Counted from the first letter of the stretch, positions 44,607 to 53,962 are shown. The stretch: 64,000 nucleotides of DNA from Lachnospiraceae bacterium (GCA_024690605.1 JAILOV010000027.1:1-64000), one strand, 5' to 3'. Numbers and translations are program-made. The notes: generated from the sequence alone by a model not told the origin.

Positions 44607-45581
44607 ATGACAGCATCGACAGGGACAGCGGAGATGAAGGAAAACGACATAAACAGGATCAATGGGGATCTGAACAGCGGAAAGGGCATCTGCCTGACCG
44701 TTCTCGGCGCGCGGGGTTCCGTTCCCGTGCATGGGGAGCGCTTCCATGAGTATGGCGGCGCGACGACCTGCTTTTTGATCGAAGCGGGAGAGCAGGCGGT
44801 TTTCGTTGATGCCGGTACGGGGATCATCGCCGCGGACGCGGAAATGGTCGCGGGCAAGGAGATATCGATCCTGCTGACCCATCCGCATATCGACCATCTA
44901 GCGGGTCTTCCGTTTTTTGCCCCGCTTTCGGAAAAGGAGAGACGGATCTCCGTGTACGGGACACAGCGGGGAGGCAGCAGCCTGCGGGAGCAGGTGGACG
45001 CGCTGTACCGTCCGCCGTACTGGCCGCTGGGACTTTCGGCCTATCCGTCGGATATTGAATATCACACGATACGATATCAGACGATATCTAATAGTGACAG
45101 GTCGGAAGCGAGCGCGGAAACACCCATGCTGCGACTTGGCCATATGGAGATCGACGGTTTTGAGGTACCGCATCCCGGCGGTTGCACTGCCTACCGGATC
45201 CGGTCCGCGGGCAGGTCGATCGTTATCGCAACCGACGCGGAGCTTCCGTTCCCCGGGGGACGGTCGGATGCCGCGGGACAGCCTCCGGATGAAGGGGCAG
45301 ACACGTTTGACGCGGACGGATTTCTCGCGTTTATCCGCGGCGCGGATCTCATGCTCTGCGACAGCCAGTATACCGATGCGGAATACGCGGTCAAAAAGGG
45401 CTATGGGCACAGCACACCGTCGGTCGCGTTCGCGTGGAAGGAGGCAGCCGGGGTAAAGGAGCTGCTTCTCGTGCACCATGATCCGACACATGACGACGAA
45501 TTTCTGGATGCGTGGGAGCGGCAGATCGGACGGCCGGATGTGCACTTTGCACGCAGGGGGGACAGGCGCAGGCTGATCTGA
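44607..45581 (+). CDS. Metallo-beta-lactamase-fold hydrolase
   Basis: 324 residues from 44607; an ATG at 44634 with a close GCGGAG is an alternative. LTVLGARGSVPV and TTCFLIEAGEQAVFVDAGTG open the fold. The metal motif is THPHIDHLAG (H-x-H-x-D-H), with later VIATDAE and LLLVHHDP motifs. This RNase Z/PDE-like branch includes cyclic nucleotide phosphodiesterases, and the gene lies 24 bases before the HD-GYP cluster, so hydrolysis of a cyclic nucleotide is a reasonable guess but not shown. Residues about 148-172 are AT-rich with two degenerate palindromes. Confidence 0.85.
   Translation: MTASTGTAEMKENDINRINGDLNSGKGICLTVLGARGSVPVHGERFHEYGGATTCFLIEAGEQAVFVDAGTGIIAADAEMVAGKEISILLTHPHIDHLAGLPFFAPLSEKERRISVYGTQRGGSSLREQVDALYRPPYWPLGLSAYPSDIEYHTIRYQTISNSDRSEASAETPMLRLGHMEIDGFEVPHPGGCTAYRIRSAGRSIVIATDAELPFPGGRSDAAGQPPDEGADTFDADGFLAFIRGADLMLCDSQYTDAEYAVKKGYGHSTPSVAFAWKEAAGVKELLLVHHDPTHDDEFLDAWERQIGRPDVHFARRGDRRRLI
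45059..45087. repeat. Two degenerate ATAWCANNTGWTAT palindromes in the MBL gene
   Basis: ATATCACACGATAC (45059-45072, two mismatches) and ATATCAGACGATAT (45074-45087, one mismatch), 15 bases apart. Unlike the other coding copies they are not in the ATA-WCA-NNT frame. Confidence 0.5.
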
Positions 45582-45605
45582 ACGGTCGGGATCGCGCAGG
45601 AGAAC

Positions 45606-47543
45606 ATGGATACGGAAGGACACATGGAAACAGAGGAACTCAGAAAAAAACTGAAGGAATACATCTCGCTGGTCGAGAGGATCCGGGCGCTGACGGCTGC
45701 CCGTGTGGAGGGAAGCACGGGATCGGATGCCTATGCCGCCAGGCTCCGGATGGACTATGAACAGATCAGCACGCTTGGCGCGAGAGGACGGGAGATCCTG
45801 GAGGAGACGGTTTCGCCCCTCCTGTCATCCGATGCTTCGCTGTCCGCCGAGGTGCTGGCCGTGATGCAGGATTTCTGCGGAGAATTGCTGGATCCGCCTT
45901 CCGGCGAGGAACTGGACACCATCCTGCTGTTTGAGATATCGGACAGGCTCATCAGGGAATTCCGGGCGCTGGGTGACGATGACCGTCTGGTCCAGCAGCT
46001 CAATATGCAGATCAGCGTCTGCTATGCCAACGTCAACCGCACATCCAGGCTCACCGTCAGCCGAGAACTCCCGGTCATGTACCGGGATGCGGGTCTTGCA
46101 GCGGCGGAGGAGATCTGCCGGATCCGTGCGGACCGGGATCGCTTCGGCAGGCTTTCCGACAGAGCAAAGGCCAATGTATTAAACGGCGGGCGGTTCTATT
46201 CGGCGCTTTGGGACACCTGGTTCGCCTCCCCGGAGACCAACCGGAAACGGTATCAGGCGCTGGTGGATGCGCTTCATGTTTTCGAGGAACCGTTCTATCG
46301 GGAGCAGGCGCCGGACTATGACTGGGAGCGCTATCACATCCGCTGTCTGGAGCATATGGGACAGCTGACGGAGCGGGGGAACCGCTGGGGCTTTACGGAG
46401 GAGCAGTGCGGAGAGATCTGCGGGCGCCTGGAGGAACTCTGGGCACTCTGGGAAGCGGATCCGCGCCGTGTCGAGGAATATGTGCCCGAGGGGCATCTGC
46501 AGCTGATCCGTTACCGGAATGCCTTTTTCGCGGGACAGATCACCCGGGAGACCTATCAGGACAAGCTGATCGCTCTTTATGAGAAATATGCCGGGAATGC
46601 CTATGATATGTACGCTGTGCAGATGAACCTGCTGATCCCGGCGGAGTTCCTCGCGTCGCTGAAGGGGCAGAAGATCTCCTCCGCTACCGAGGCACTGGTC
46701 CGCAGGACCTGCGACCGCGTGATCGACTATGTGCTGCGGTCGGTCAACACCGACGCCTTCAATTATCTGCAGGAGTATATGACCGGCTTTCTGCAGGAAT
46801 TCATCGAGATCCCCGGGCTGATGAGCTTTCTGGACACCTGTCTGCAGAGCCTTTCGGCGCTGCATCCGCCGACCTGGATCCATTCGATCCAGACGGCCAG
46901 GCTCTCCCGCTGCCTGTGCGGGCATCTGCTGCGCCTGCAGCCGGCATTCTTTATCGGTGTCAACGGCTGCGGAGACGAGCGGGCTGTTAAAGCGGCAGGA
47001 AAAGAGATCCTTGCCGACGCCTATTACGGCGGTCTGTGCCATGATTTCGGCAAGCTCTGCATGATTGACACCATCTTTGTCTACGGACGGCACCTTCTGG
47101 AGCCGGAACGGAAGATCATCGAGCTGCACCCGGTGATGGGGGCGGCGATGCTGGCTTCCTATAACACCACAAGGCGTTATGCCGATATCGCCCGCGGACA
47201 TCAGCGGTGGTTTGATAACACGGCGGGCTATCCCGCGGATTTTGACACGTCCGCGAGTCCCGCCAAACCTTTCATCGATATCGTGGCGGTCGCCGATGCG
47301 CTGGACGCGGCAACGGATTCCGTGGGGAGAAGCTACCGGACCTCCGGCAGCAGGACATTGGAGGAACTGTCGGCAGAGCTTCGGGACAGTGCCGGGACGC
47401 GCTACGCGCCTGCGGTGGTGGAGATCCTCTCACGGCCCGAGGTGCGCGCGGATATTGAATGGCTGCTGCGGGACGGGCGTGACATGAACTACCGGGATGC
47501 CTGGCTGCAGCTTCGGGACATGCAGGAAAAAGGCAGGGACTAA
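45606..47543 (+). CDS. HD-GYP-like protein A (variant HHE motif, probable impaired active site)
   Basis: 645 residues; ATG 45606 follows CAGGAG closely, and ATG 45624 is an alternative. Residues 1-400 form a mostly helical domain shared with three paralogues downstream, with no family name I can give. Residues about 415-640 are an HD-GYP-type phosphodiesterase: H426, H479-D480, HP in ELHPVMGAAML, GYP at 541-543 and VADALDAATD. The usual adjacent HH pair is H532-Q533, so one metal ligand is replaced. It may be a binding or regulatory paralogue. First gene of the cluster, 3 bases before protein B. Confidence 0.85.
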   Translation: MDTEGHMETEELRKKLKEYISLVERIRALTAARVEGSTGSDAYAARLRMDYEQISTLGARGREILEETVSPLLSSDASLSAEVLAVMQDFCGELLDPPSGEELDTILLFEISDRLIREFRALGDDDRLVQQLNMQISVCYANVNRTSRLTVSRELPVMYRDAGLAAAEEICRIRADRDRFGRLSDRAKANVLNGGRFYSALWDTWFASPETNRKRYQALVDALHVFEEPFYREQAPDYDWERYHIRCLEHMGQLTERGNRWGFTEEQCGEICGRLEELWALWEADPRRVEEYVPEGHLQLIRYRNAFFAGQITRETYQDKLIALYEKYAGNAYDMYAVQMNLLIPAEFLASLKGQKISSATEALVRRTCDRVIDYVLRSVNTDAFNYLQEYMTGFLQEFIEIPGLMSFLDTCLQSLSALHPPTWIHSIQTARLSRCLCGHLLRLQPAFFIGVNGCGDERAVKAAGKEILADAYYGGLCHDFGKLCMIDTIFVYGRHLLEPERKIIELHPVMGAAMLASYNTTRRYADIARGHQRWFDNTAGYPADFDTSASPAKPFIDIVAVADALDAATDSVGRSYRTSGSRTLEELSAELRDSAGTRYAPAVVEILSRPEVRADIEWLLRDGRDMNYRDAWLQLRDMQEKGRD

Positions 47544-47546
47544 GGG

Positions 47547-49988
47547 ATGAATCAGACAGCATTCAACAGATATCTCCGCCAGATGGAGGACATCCGGAAA
47601 CTGTCCTCCCCGCAGCTGATCTGGACGGATCAGGCGGAGACCTACAGCAGCAGGTTGCGCGGCAATTTCCGCAAGATCGGGGAGCTGGCGGGGAAGAACC
47701 GCGAGATCCTGGATGCCATGGTCTTTCCGCTGACCGAATCCGATGAGCTGCTGGATGAAACCACCGTGGAGCAGGTGCAGAACTTTGCCGACGAGCTGGT
47801 CAACAGCCATTCGGAGGAGAATCTGGATCTGGCCATCATGGCGCTCCTGTCCGACCGGCTGTTGGAAGATGCCGAGCGCAAGGGAGATGAGAATTATCTG
47901 ATCGCGCAGAGGGATTCGCAGCTTTTGAAAGCGATCCAGTTCCTCTATATGACCGGACGGATCTTTATCAACCTTTCCATCAGCGAGCAGATCAGGGAGC
48001 AGGGCAGCAAAAACGCCGAAGCGCTGATGACGTATATGGACAGGGAGCGATTCTGCCGCCTGACGGATGACTCCAAGAAGATCGTGCTGCAGAACATGCG
48101 GGACAGGACTCTCCTGTACGGTTCGGTGTCCGGGATCACGGCGGACGAGGCACACCGCTGGGTCAAGGCGCTCGATGAGGCGATGGCCGTTTATGAGGAT
48201 CCGTCCTATCGGGAGAACGCACCGCATTTTGACTGGAACTACGCGACCTTCCGGCTGCTGGATCACTACGGTGTGATCCTGGATTATCTTTACTATGAAA
48301 AGCCCTATGAGGAGGACATCAGGACCATCATCCGCTGTCTGGAGAAGCAGCTGAAGATGTGGGATGAGGCGCCGAACCGCTGGGCGAAACAGACGACGCA
48401 TGATTTCATCCTGTTAAGCTACTATCAGGCGCAGTTCCTGGGTGGGGAGCTCTCTCTGGAGGAATACCGGGAGAAGCTTTTGGAGATCTATGAGAACCGG
48501 AACCGGCAGACCTATGACTTTGATAATGTCTATGTCAACATCAAGAGTCCTTTCAATTATATCCTGACCTTTGATCCCGAAAACATGAGTGAGGCGGACA
48601 AAGCGCAGCTGCACCGTTTCTACCGCGGTGTGTGCGCCTATGCCTTCCACATGCCCAACGCGGGGACGCTGGGAGAGCTTCTGGAATATCTGACACCGCT
48701 CCTGCGCTATTTCATCGAAGTGCCCGGGGACATCACCTTTGAACAGATGGGGCTGCAGATGCTGGCGGCGCTGCATCCGCCGACCTATGTGCACTCCCTG
48801 ACGGTCGCCAACATCTCCAGGCGGCTGTGCAACCATCTGCTGGACAGGGATCCGGCGCTGTTTGTCGGAGTCTGCGGCTGCAAAACACCGGAAGAGGTCG
48901 CAGAGCGCAGGGAGGACATCCTGACTTACACCTATCACGCGGCTCTGTGCCATGATTTCGGCAAGATCCCGCTGATCGACACGATCTTTGTTTACGGCAG
49001 AAAACTCCTGGACTCCGAGTTCAACATCATCAGACAGCATCCGGAGCTGGGCGCCGCGCTCCTGGAGAAGCACGCTTCCACGAAAAACTATGCCGATGTG
49101 GCGAAAGGCCATCACCGGTGGTTCAACAACGAGGGCGGATATCCCGCGAGCTTTGACACGGCGAAGAGCCCCGTGAAGACGATCATCGATATCGTGACCG
49201 TGGCGGACTGCCTGGATGCGGCGACGGACACCATCGGAAGGAGTTACAGTAAGGGCAAATCGCTGGAGGATTTCGCCAAAGAGCTTAAGGAAGGAAGCGG
49301 CACGCGCTACGCGCCGTTCATGGCCGACCTGTTTGAGGACGAAACGGTCAGAGAGGATCTCGCCTGGATGCTCGACCAAGGGCGGCAGAACAACTACAGG
49401 AACACCTATCTGCTGCTTCGGGGCGTGCAGGAGAGAGAGGAGCAGTCCCGGGCGGTCAAGGGCAACGCGGCGGAAAAGACCGAGATGCGGGCAAATACCA
49501 GTGCAGGAGAGGAGAATCCCATGGGCGAAGCAAGCTATATCGAGGTGAGGACCTACAGACAGGGCGACCTGATCTTCAAAGAGGGAACGGAGAGCGACTG
49601 CATGTATGAAGTCAAGCAGGGCCGGGTCGGGATCTACAAGAACTACGGGACCGAGGAACAGGAGCTGCTCACCGAGCTGGCCGCTGAAGATGTGTTCGGG
49701 GAGATGGGAATGGTGGAAGGTGTTCCTCGCTCGGCGAGTGCCGTAGCCATGGAGGAGCGCACCGAGGTCGCACGGATCACGTGGCCCATCCTTGGCAACT
49801 ACTTTAAGACCCGTCCTTCGCGCGTTGTACAGATCATGCAGCAGACCTCGGACCGCCTGCGTCGGACGACGAAGATGCAGACCGATGCCGTGCAGGTGAT
49901 CCGGCAGGCGCTGGATGTCGCGCGCACCACGGAAAATCTTGGGGAGATCCGCTGGCTTCTCAGCAATTATCTCAAAGAGAACGGGTAA
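47547..49988 (+). CDS. HD-GYP-like protein B fused to a cyclic nucleotide-binding domain
   Basis: 813 residues. The shared N-terminal domain (1-400) is followed by HD-GYP (about 405-630) with H416, H469-D470, HP, H522-H523, GYP 531-533 and VADCLDAATD, all metal ligands present. After a charged linker (630-658) comes a CAP/CRP-type cNMP domain (about 660-775). Its phosphate-binding cassette FGEMGMVEGVPRSASAV has Glu719, Arg728 and Ser729, matching the residues CAP uses for cAMP. Cyclic nucleotide binding may gate the hydrolase. A strong ribosome site (49505-49514) and in-frame ATG at 49521 could also yield a separate 155-residue cNMP protein. Confidence 0.9.
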   Translation: MNQTAFNRYLRQMEDIRKLSSPQLIWTDQAETYSSRLRGNFRKIGELAGKNREILDAMVFPLTESDELLDETTVEQVQNFADELVNSHSEENLDLAIMALLSDRLLEDAERKGDENYLIAQRDSQLLKAIQFLYMTGRIFINLSISEQIREQGSKNAEALMTYMDRERFCRLTDDSKKIVLQNMRDRTLLYGSVSGITADEAHRWVKALDEAMAVYEDPSYRENAPHFDWNYATFRLLDHYGVILDYLYYEKPYEEDIRTIIRCLEKQLKMWDEAPNRWAKQTTHDFILLSYYQAQFLGGELSLEEYREKLLEIYENRNRQTYDFDNVYVNIKSPFNYILTFDPENMSEADKAQLHRFYRGVCAYAFHMPNAGTLGELLEYLTPLLRYFIEVPGDITFEQMGLQMLAALHPPTYVHSLTVANISRRLCNHLLDRDPALFVGVCGCKTPEEVAERREDILTYTYHAALCHDFGKIPLIDTIFVYGRKLLDSEFNIIRQHPELGAALLEKHASTKNYADVAKGHHRWFNNEGGYPASFDTAKSPVKTIIDIVTVADCLDAATDTIGRSYSKGKSLEDFAKELKEGSGTRYAPFMADLFEDETVREDLAWMLDQGRQNNYRNTYLLLRGVQEREEQSRAVKGNAAEKTEMRANTSAGEENPMGEASYIEVRTYRQGDLIFKEGTESDCMYEVKQGRVGIYKNYGTEEQELLTELAAEDVFGEMGMVEGVPRSASAVAMEERTEVARITWPILGNYFKTRPSRVVQIMQQTSDRLRRTTKMQTDAVQVIRQALDVARTTENLGEIRWLLSNYLKENG
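49521..49988 (+). other. Possible internal start giving a free cNMP-binding protein
   Basis: AGGAGAGGAG, six bases, then ATG, all in frame within gene B and exactly at the linker before the cNMP domain. If used, it makes a 155-residue regulator-like polypeptide without the HD-GYP part. Confidence 0.45.
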
Positions 49989-50046
49989 ACCGTTCCGAAT
50001 TTTCCCAAAACCTGTACTTTTGGACATAGTCCTGTCCCTTTTTTCG

Positions 50047-50055
50047 TGTTACGAT
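50047..50055 (+). promoter_or_regulatory. Extended -10 promoter of the FecR-domain gene
   Basis: TGTTACGAT fits an extended -10, in an AT-rich gap of 123 bases before the FecR gene; no clear -35. Confidence 0.4.
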
Positions 50056-50111
50056 AAAAGGTGGATTTTTGCGGTCATTTTTTGGGAGCGCAAAGATCCG
50101 GGTGATCATAT

Positions 50112-51338
50112 ATGGAAACGGAGCAGAGGACGGATAACAGAAAAAAGAAGATCATCGCTCTCGCAGCGCTGCTTGCGGCCGCACTCATCGGCGTGCTGCT
50201 CTTTTTCCTGCTGTCAAAAAATGATCTCATGGCGGTCGATATCCGCATCCGCCGGATGGTGGGAACCGTCAATCTCCATAATGAAAAAGGAAAAGAGCTC
50301 TCCCCTGCGGAGAGGATGCGCCTGAACTCCGGTCAGAGGCTCAAGACCGCAGAGGAGAGTCTGGTCATGCTTTCCCTCGACGAGACGAGGCTGATCACCC
50401 TGGAGGAGTCGAGCAAAGCCCAGATCAAAGCGGCCGGGAAGAAACTGGAATTCGACCTGGAGGAGGGCGAGCTGTTCTTTAATGTCACCGAGAAGCTGGA
50501 GGAGGTGGAATCCTTTGATATCCGCACCTCCACGATGCTCTGCGGCATCCGCGGCACTTCGGGATTCGTCGGGGAGGACGAGACCGGGCATGAGACGCTG
50601 ATGGTGACGGACGGCATTGTGGCCGTCACGGGGGAACACCCGGTGACGCACGAGCGGATCCAGACGCTGGTCTTCGCGGGGCAGCAGGTCACCATCTATC
50701 TGGATGACGAGGCGGAGGGCGATGCCAGGATCTCCTTCCGGGTGCAGCGGTTCAAGGAGGAGGATCTCCCGGCGCTGGCGCTGGATGCTATCCGCAAGGA
50801 TGAAAAGCTGCAGAGCAGGATCACCCAGGCAACGGGATTTTCCACGAAAAAACCCGTCGAGCTCGCCGATGTGACGAGCTTCAAGGGCGTCTCCATGTAC
50901 GGGCAGGCCGTCGAGGAGCTGTCCGCGGCGGGGATCGAGGACGCGATCCCGCTCATGGGGCGCACGGCCAAAGAAATGGTGGCAACGGCGAACCGGGCGG
51001 CAGAAACGGCCGGCCAGGATCTGCCGCTGGAGATCACCATCATCAAAGGCATGCGCGGCGTGCTGGACACGGCAAAGGCCGCCGGATGTGATCCCGCGGA
51101 AACTTCAGCGCTGATGACGGGGTCCTCGGACTGCGTGGACGCGACCGTGGGCAAGGCCAGGGAGGCCGGTCTGTCCGGAGATGATCTTGTCGGTGTGGCG
51201 CAGACCGTGACAGACACCCTGTCCTCGGCGGTCGGCCAGATGAACTGTACGTTGAGCTGGCGGGGTATTTCACACGTGTTGCAACCTGGTCCACAGGAGA
51301 CACTTCGCTTTCGTTCACGATGCCGACAAGTAATGTGA
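50112..51338 (+). CDS. Membrane-anchored FecR-domain protein (C-terminus probably altered by a frameshift)
   Basis: 408 residues as read. A basic N-terminus and one helix (about 14-35) leave the remainder outside the cell. A FecR-type domain (about 50-165) shows ELFFNVTEKL and TSTMLCGIRGTSGFV, where the G-I-R-G-T core is typical. A helical region follows (about 210-375). The last 30 residues are low in family character, while another frame over the same DNA encodes a repeat typical of surface proteins (STGDTSLSFTMP). The gene was therefore probably once continuous with the next one. FecR domains transmit or scaffold extracytoplasmic signals. Confidence 0.8.
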   Translation: METEQRTDNRKKKIIALAALLAAALIGVLLFFLLSKNDLMAVDIRIRRMVGTVNLHNEKGKELSPAERMRLNSGQRLKTAEESLVMLSLDETRLITLEESSKAQIKAAGKKLEFDLEEGELFFNVTEKLEEVESFDIRTSTMLCGIRGTSGFVGEDETGHETLMVTDGIVAVTGEHPVTHERIQTLVFAGQQVTIYLDDEAEGDARISFRVQRFKEEDLPALALDAIRKDEKLQSRITQATGFSTKKPVELADVTSFKGVSMYGQAVEELSAAGIEDAIPLMGRTAKEMVATANRAAETAGQDLPLEITIIKGMRGVLDTAKAAGCDPAETSALMTGSSDCVDATVGKAREAGLSGDDLVGVAQTVTDTLSSAVGQMNCTLSWRGISHVLQPGPQETLRFRSRCRQVM

Positions 51339-53929
51339 CGGTCACGGCGGTCTTTGAACTGGATGCCTATACCATAACAGTCTCCGACACATCCGGCTGC
51401 AGTAGCTCCGTGAGTTCGCCTACCGTCGGGTCTTTCTCGACGACAAGCGGAACTGCGGTAGTGGGAGAGACTGTGACGGTGACGATCACAAGAAGCTCCG
51501 GCCATGGAAAACTTTCGCTTTCCGTTGCCGGGCAGTCGGTGGTCATGGATCTGAGCAATGATGACAGCACCTATACCTATCAGTTCACGATGCCGCAGAA
51601 TTCCGTGGCTGTCGAAATGTATGCAACGTGGTCCAGCGGTGCCACGGGGGTGACGGTCAATTCCATGAGCCACGGTTCAGTGACGGGAAGCAGTCTGAGC
51701 AGCAAGGCTCCTGACAGCACGGTTGAACTTACGGTGACGCCGGACGCCGGATACCGGCTGGGCACGATCTCGGTCGCGAAGGTCTCGACGACGACAACAA
51801 GTGTTGCGGCCGCGGATCTGCTCATAACGCCGACATTAAAGAACGGAACGACCAACGTCTATACCTTCACGATGCCGCCTACCGATGCGACGGTCAGTGC
51901 GACATTTGTAAAGGCAGTCACCGGTGTGACACTGAACTCCACCGCGGAGACGATCGATGTGGACGAGGATGTCACGCTCATCGCAACTGTTGCGCCGACG
52001 GACGCGGCAAATAAGAACGTGACCTGGAGCAGCGGCGATGAGGATGTGGCGACCGTGACGCAAAACGCGACCAACGGTCTTGTGGCGACTGTCACCGGCG
52101 TAAGCGCCGGCACGACGGATATCACCGTCACGACCGAGGACGGCTCCTTCACGGCAACCTGCGTGGTGACGGTGTCGGCCCCCGCAGTGACACTGACGAT
52201 CGACTGCGGCACGGGAGGTACGGCAACGGCAAGTCCGACGACGCCGCAAGCGGGGGACACCGTAGTTCTGACGATCACGCCAAACAGCGGCAAGATGCCG
52301 GTGGTCGCCATTGCGGACGCGGGCGGTCAGTCGATCGCGGTGACGGAAAACGGGACGTTCTCGTTTACGATGCCTGCCAGATCCGTAACGGCCACCGTGA
52401 CCTTTGTTAATACAAAAATGTACTATACATCAAATGATTCCACGCACACGATCACGATCTACCGGACGCAGGATGCGCAGAACACCAGAGAAGAGATCGC
52501 GGACTGGTATGAATTCCCCAGCACCTATGGCGCTGACAGTGTCGTTTTTGCGGAAGCGGTATATCCGACTTCCACGGAACAGTGGTTCAGCGCGGGGACA
52601 TGCGAAATCGAAAACATCGAAAACCTTCATACGGAGAACGTTACCAGCATGAAGGAGATGTTCAAAGATTTCGAAGGCATGACAACGCTGGATCTCAGCA
52701 GCTTCGATACATCCGGCGTGACGGATATGTCTGGCATGTTCCAGAGCTGTACTGCAAGTACGATCGATGTCAGCAGTTTTGACACATCCGCCGTTGTTGA
52801 TATGCAGGCCATGCTGTACGATTGCAATGCCGTTGTGGATATCAGCGGATTTGACACGTCAAGTGTAGAAAATATGAGCCAGATGTTTGGGCAATGGGCT
52901 TCCGGAGACCTTGATCTGACGAATTTCGATACATCCTCCGTTACGACCATGTTTGGCATGTTCGAGGATTGCTCGACGCTGACATCGTTGGATCTCAGCA
53001 GTTTTGACACCGCAAATGTGACGGATATGGCCTGCATGTTTGATGGCCGCTCGGCGCTGACCATGATCACGGTTTCCGACAGCTTTGATGTCACAAATGT
53101 CGAGGACAGCGGTGACATGTTTGCCGGCTGCACGGCGCTCACGGGCGGGAACGGAACGCAATATAATGAGAGCCATATCGATATTTCCTATGCGCGTTTG
53201 GACGGCGGCCCCGGATCCGCAACGCCCGGCTACTTCACCGCGGTGGGATCCGGCTCGGGCGGCACGACGGGGCACAGCCTCACGGCAGCAGGCAACCTGT
53301 CGGCGAACATGACCTTCTATGTCGACGACAGTGAGGTGACGGAAGCGGACGAGGATGACCGGGTGGAGATCCATATTCCCCAAACGGCGTTTGGGAGTGG
53401 CGAGGTGCTGATGTCCCTGAGCATCAACAGCGGTGCTGTGATGGCACATTTGGATTTCACGCAGTTTCCGGGCGTGAACGGAAACGAATCGGGAACGGAT
53501 TTTGTCTACTGGTTCACCATGCCCGATGCGGATGCCACGGTGACGGCAACGAAGGACAGCCCGGAATACGGCCTTCCGGATTATATTTCCTATAACCTTC
53601 CGTATGGATATAACGGAACCTATGCGGAGAACGGCATCGGCGTCATGATGGGGGCGACGGATACTGCGGCAAGTCTCATTAACGGCGGATATAATTCGGT
53701 TGACGGTGTATATGGCTACGAATTCTCCGTTTCGTCCTATGACCTGATGTTTGGGAGCCGATATGACTTTGTCATCGAGGTGCCTGACGGCTGTTCGATC
53801 ACCTCAATCTCGGGCGAGTCGGATTATCTGCATTATGAGGCAATCGACGAGACGCATTACGCGGGATATCTCACGGTTCCTGAAGTGGAAGAGGATTATA
53901 TCTGGCTTGTTGTGACATTGAACGAATAA
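51320..53929 (+). CDS. Big2/BspA-repeat (DUF285) surface protein, probable continuation of the FecR protein
   Basis: 869 residues from ATG 51320, but the frame is open back to 51185 and the ATG splits a repeat, so this is unlikely to be the true start. It has no signal peptide of its own. Content: several InlB-B/Ig-like repeats ending in FTMP-x-x-x-VTVTA-F, a Big2 domain (about 195-290; VTWSSGDEDVATVT), then BspA-type DUF285 leucine-rich repeats (about 430-640; DLSSFDTSGVTDMSGMF) and further Ig-like repeats. It is an extracellular binding or adhesion architecture. Fused in frame to the upstream gene it would make one membrane protein of about 1,270 residues. Confidence 0.82.
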   Translation: MPTSNVTVTAVFELDAYTITVSDTSGCSSSVSSPTVGSFSTTSGTAVVGETVTVTITRSSGHGKLSLSVAGQSVVMDLSNDDSTYTYQFTMPQNSVAVEMYATWSSGATGVTVNSMSHGSVTGSSLSSKAPDSTVELTVTPDAGYRLGTISVAKVSTTTTSVAAADLLITPTLKNGTTNVYTFTMPPTDATVSATFVKAVTGVTLNSTAETIDVDEDVTLIATVAPTDAANKNVTWSSGDEDVATVTQNATNGLVATVTGVSAGTTDITVTTEDGSFTATCVVTVSAPAVTLTIDCGTGGTATASPTTPQAGDTVVLTITPNSGKMPVVAIADAGGQSIAVTENGTFSFTMPARSVTATVTFVNTKMYYTSNDSTHTITIYRTQDAQNTREEIADWYEFPSTYGADSVVFAEAVYPTSTEQWFSAGTCEIENIENLHTENVTSMKEMFKDFEGMTTLDLSSFDTSGVTDMSGMFQSCTASTIDVSSFDTSAVVDMQAMLYDCNAVVDISGFDTSSVENMSQMFGQWASGDLDLTNFDTSSVTTMFGMFEDCSTLTSLDLSSFDTANVTDMACMFDGRSALTMITVSDSFDVTNVEDSGDMFAGCTALTGGNGTQYNESHIDISYARLDGGPGSATPGYFTAVGSGSGGTTGHSLTAAGNLSANMTFYVDDSEVTEADEDDRVEIHIPQTAFGSGEVLMSLSINSGAVMAHLDFTQFPGVNGNESGTDFVYWFTMPDADATVTATKDSPEYGLPDYISYNLPYGYNGTYAENGIGVMMGATDTAASLINGGYNSVDGVYGYEFSVSSYDLMFGSRYDFVIEVPDGCSITSISGESDYLHYEAIDETHYAGYLTVPEVEEDYIWLVVTLNE
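52680..53110 (+). repeat. BspA-type DUF285 coding repeats
   Basis: Five to six units of about 66-75 bases, each encoding a version of D-x-S-x-F-D-T-x-x-V-x-x-M-x-x-M-F. Such repeats usually expand and contract. Confidence 0.75.
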
Positions 53930-53962
53930 ACGGGTGATGCACCTTCTTCACATGAGGAACAC

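Noticed and set aside
49989..50111. Terminator after HD-GYP protein B
   Set aside because: The T-rich runs are not preceded by a convincing stem, so I only call a possible promoter here.
52680..53110. CRISPR-like array
   Set aside because: The periodicity is coding (BspA repeats) and units are divergent without constant repeats and unique spacers.
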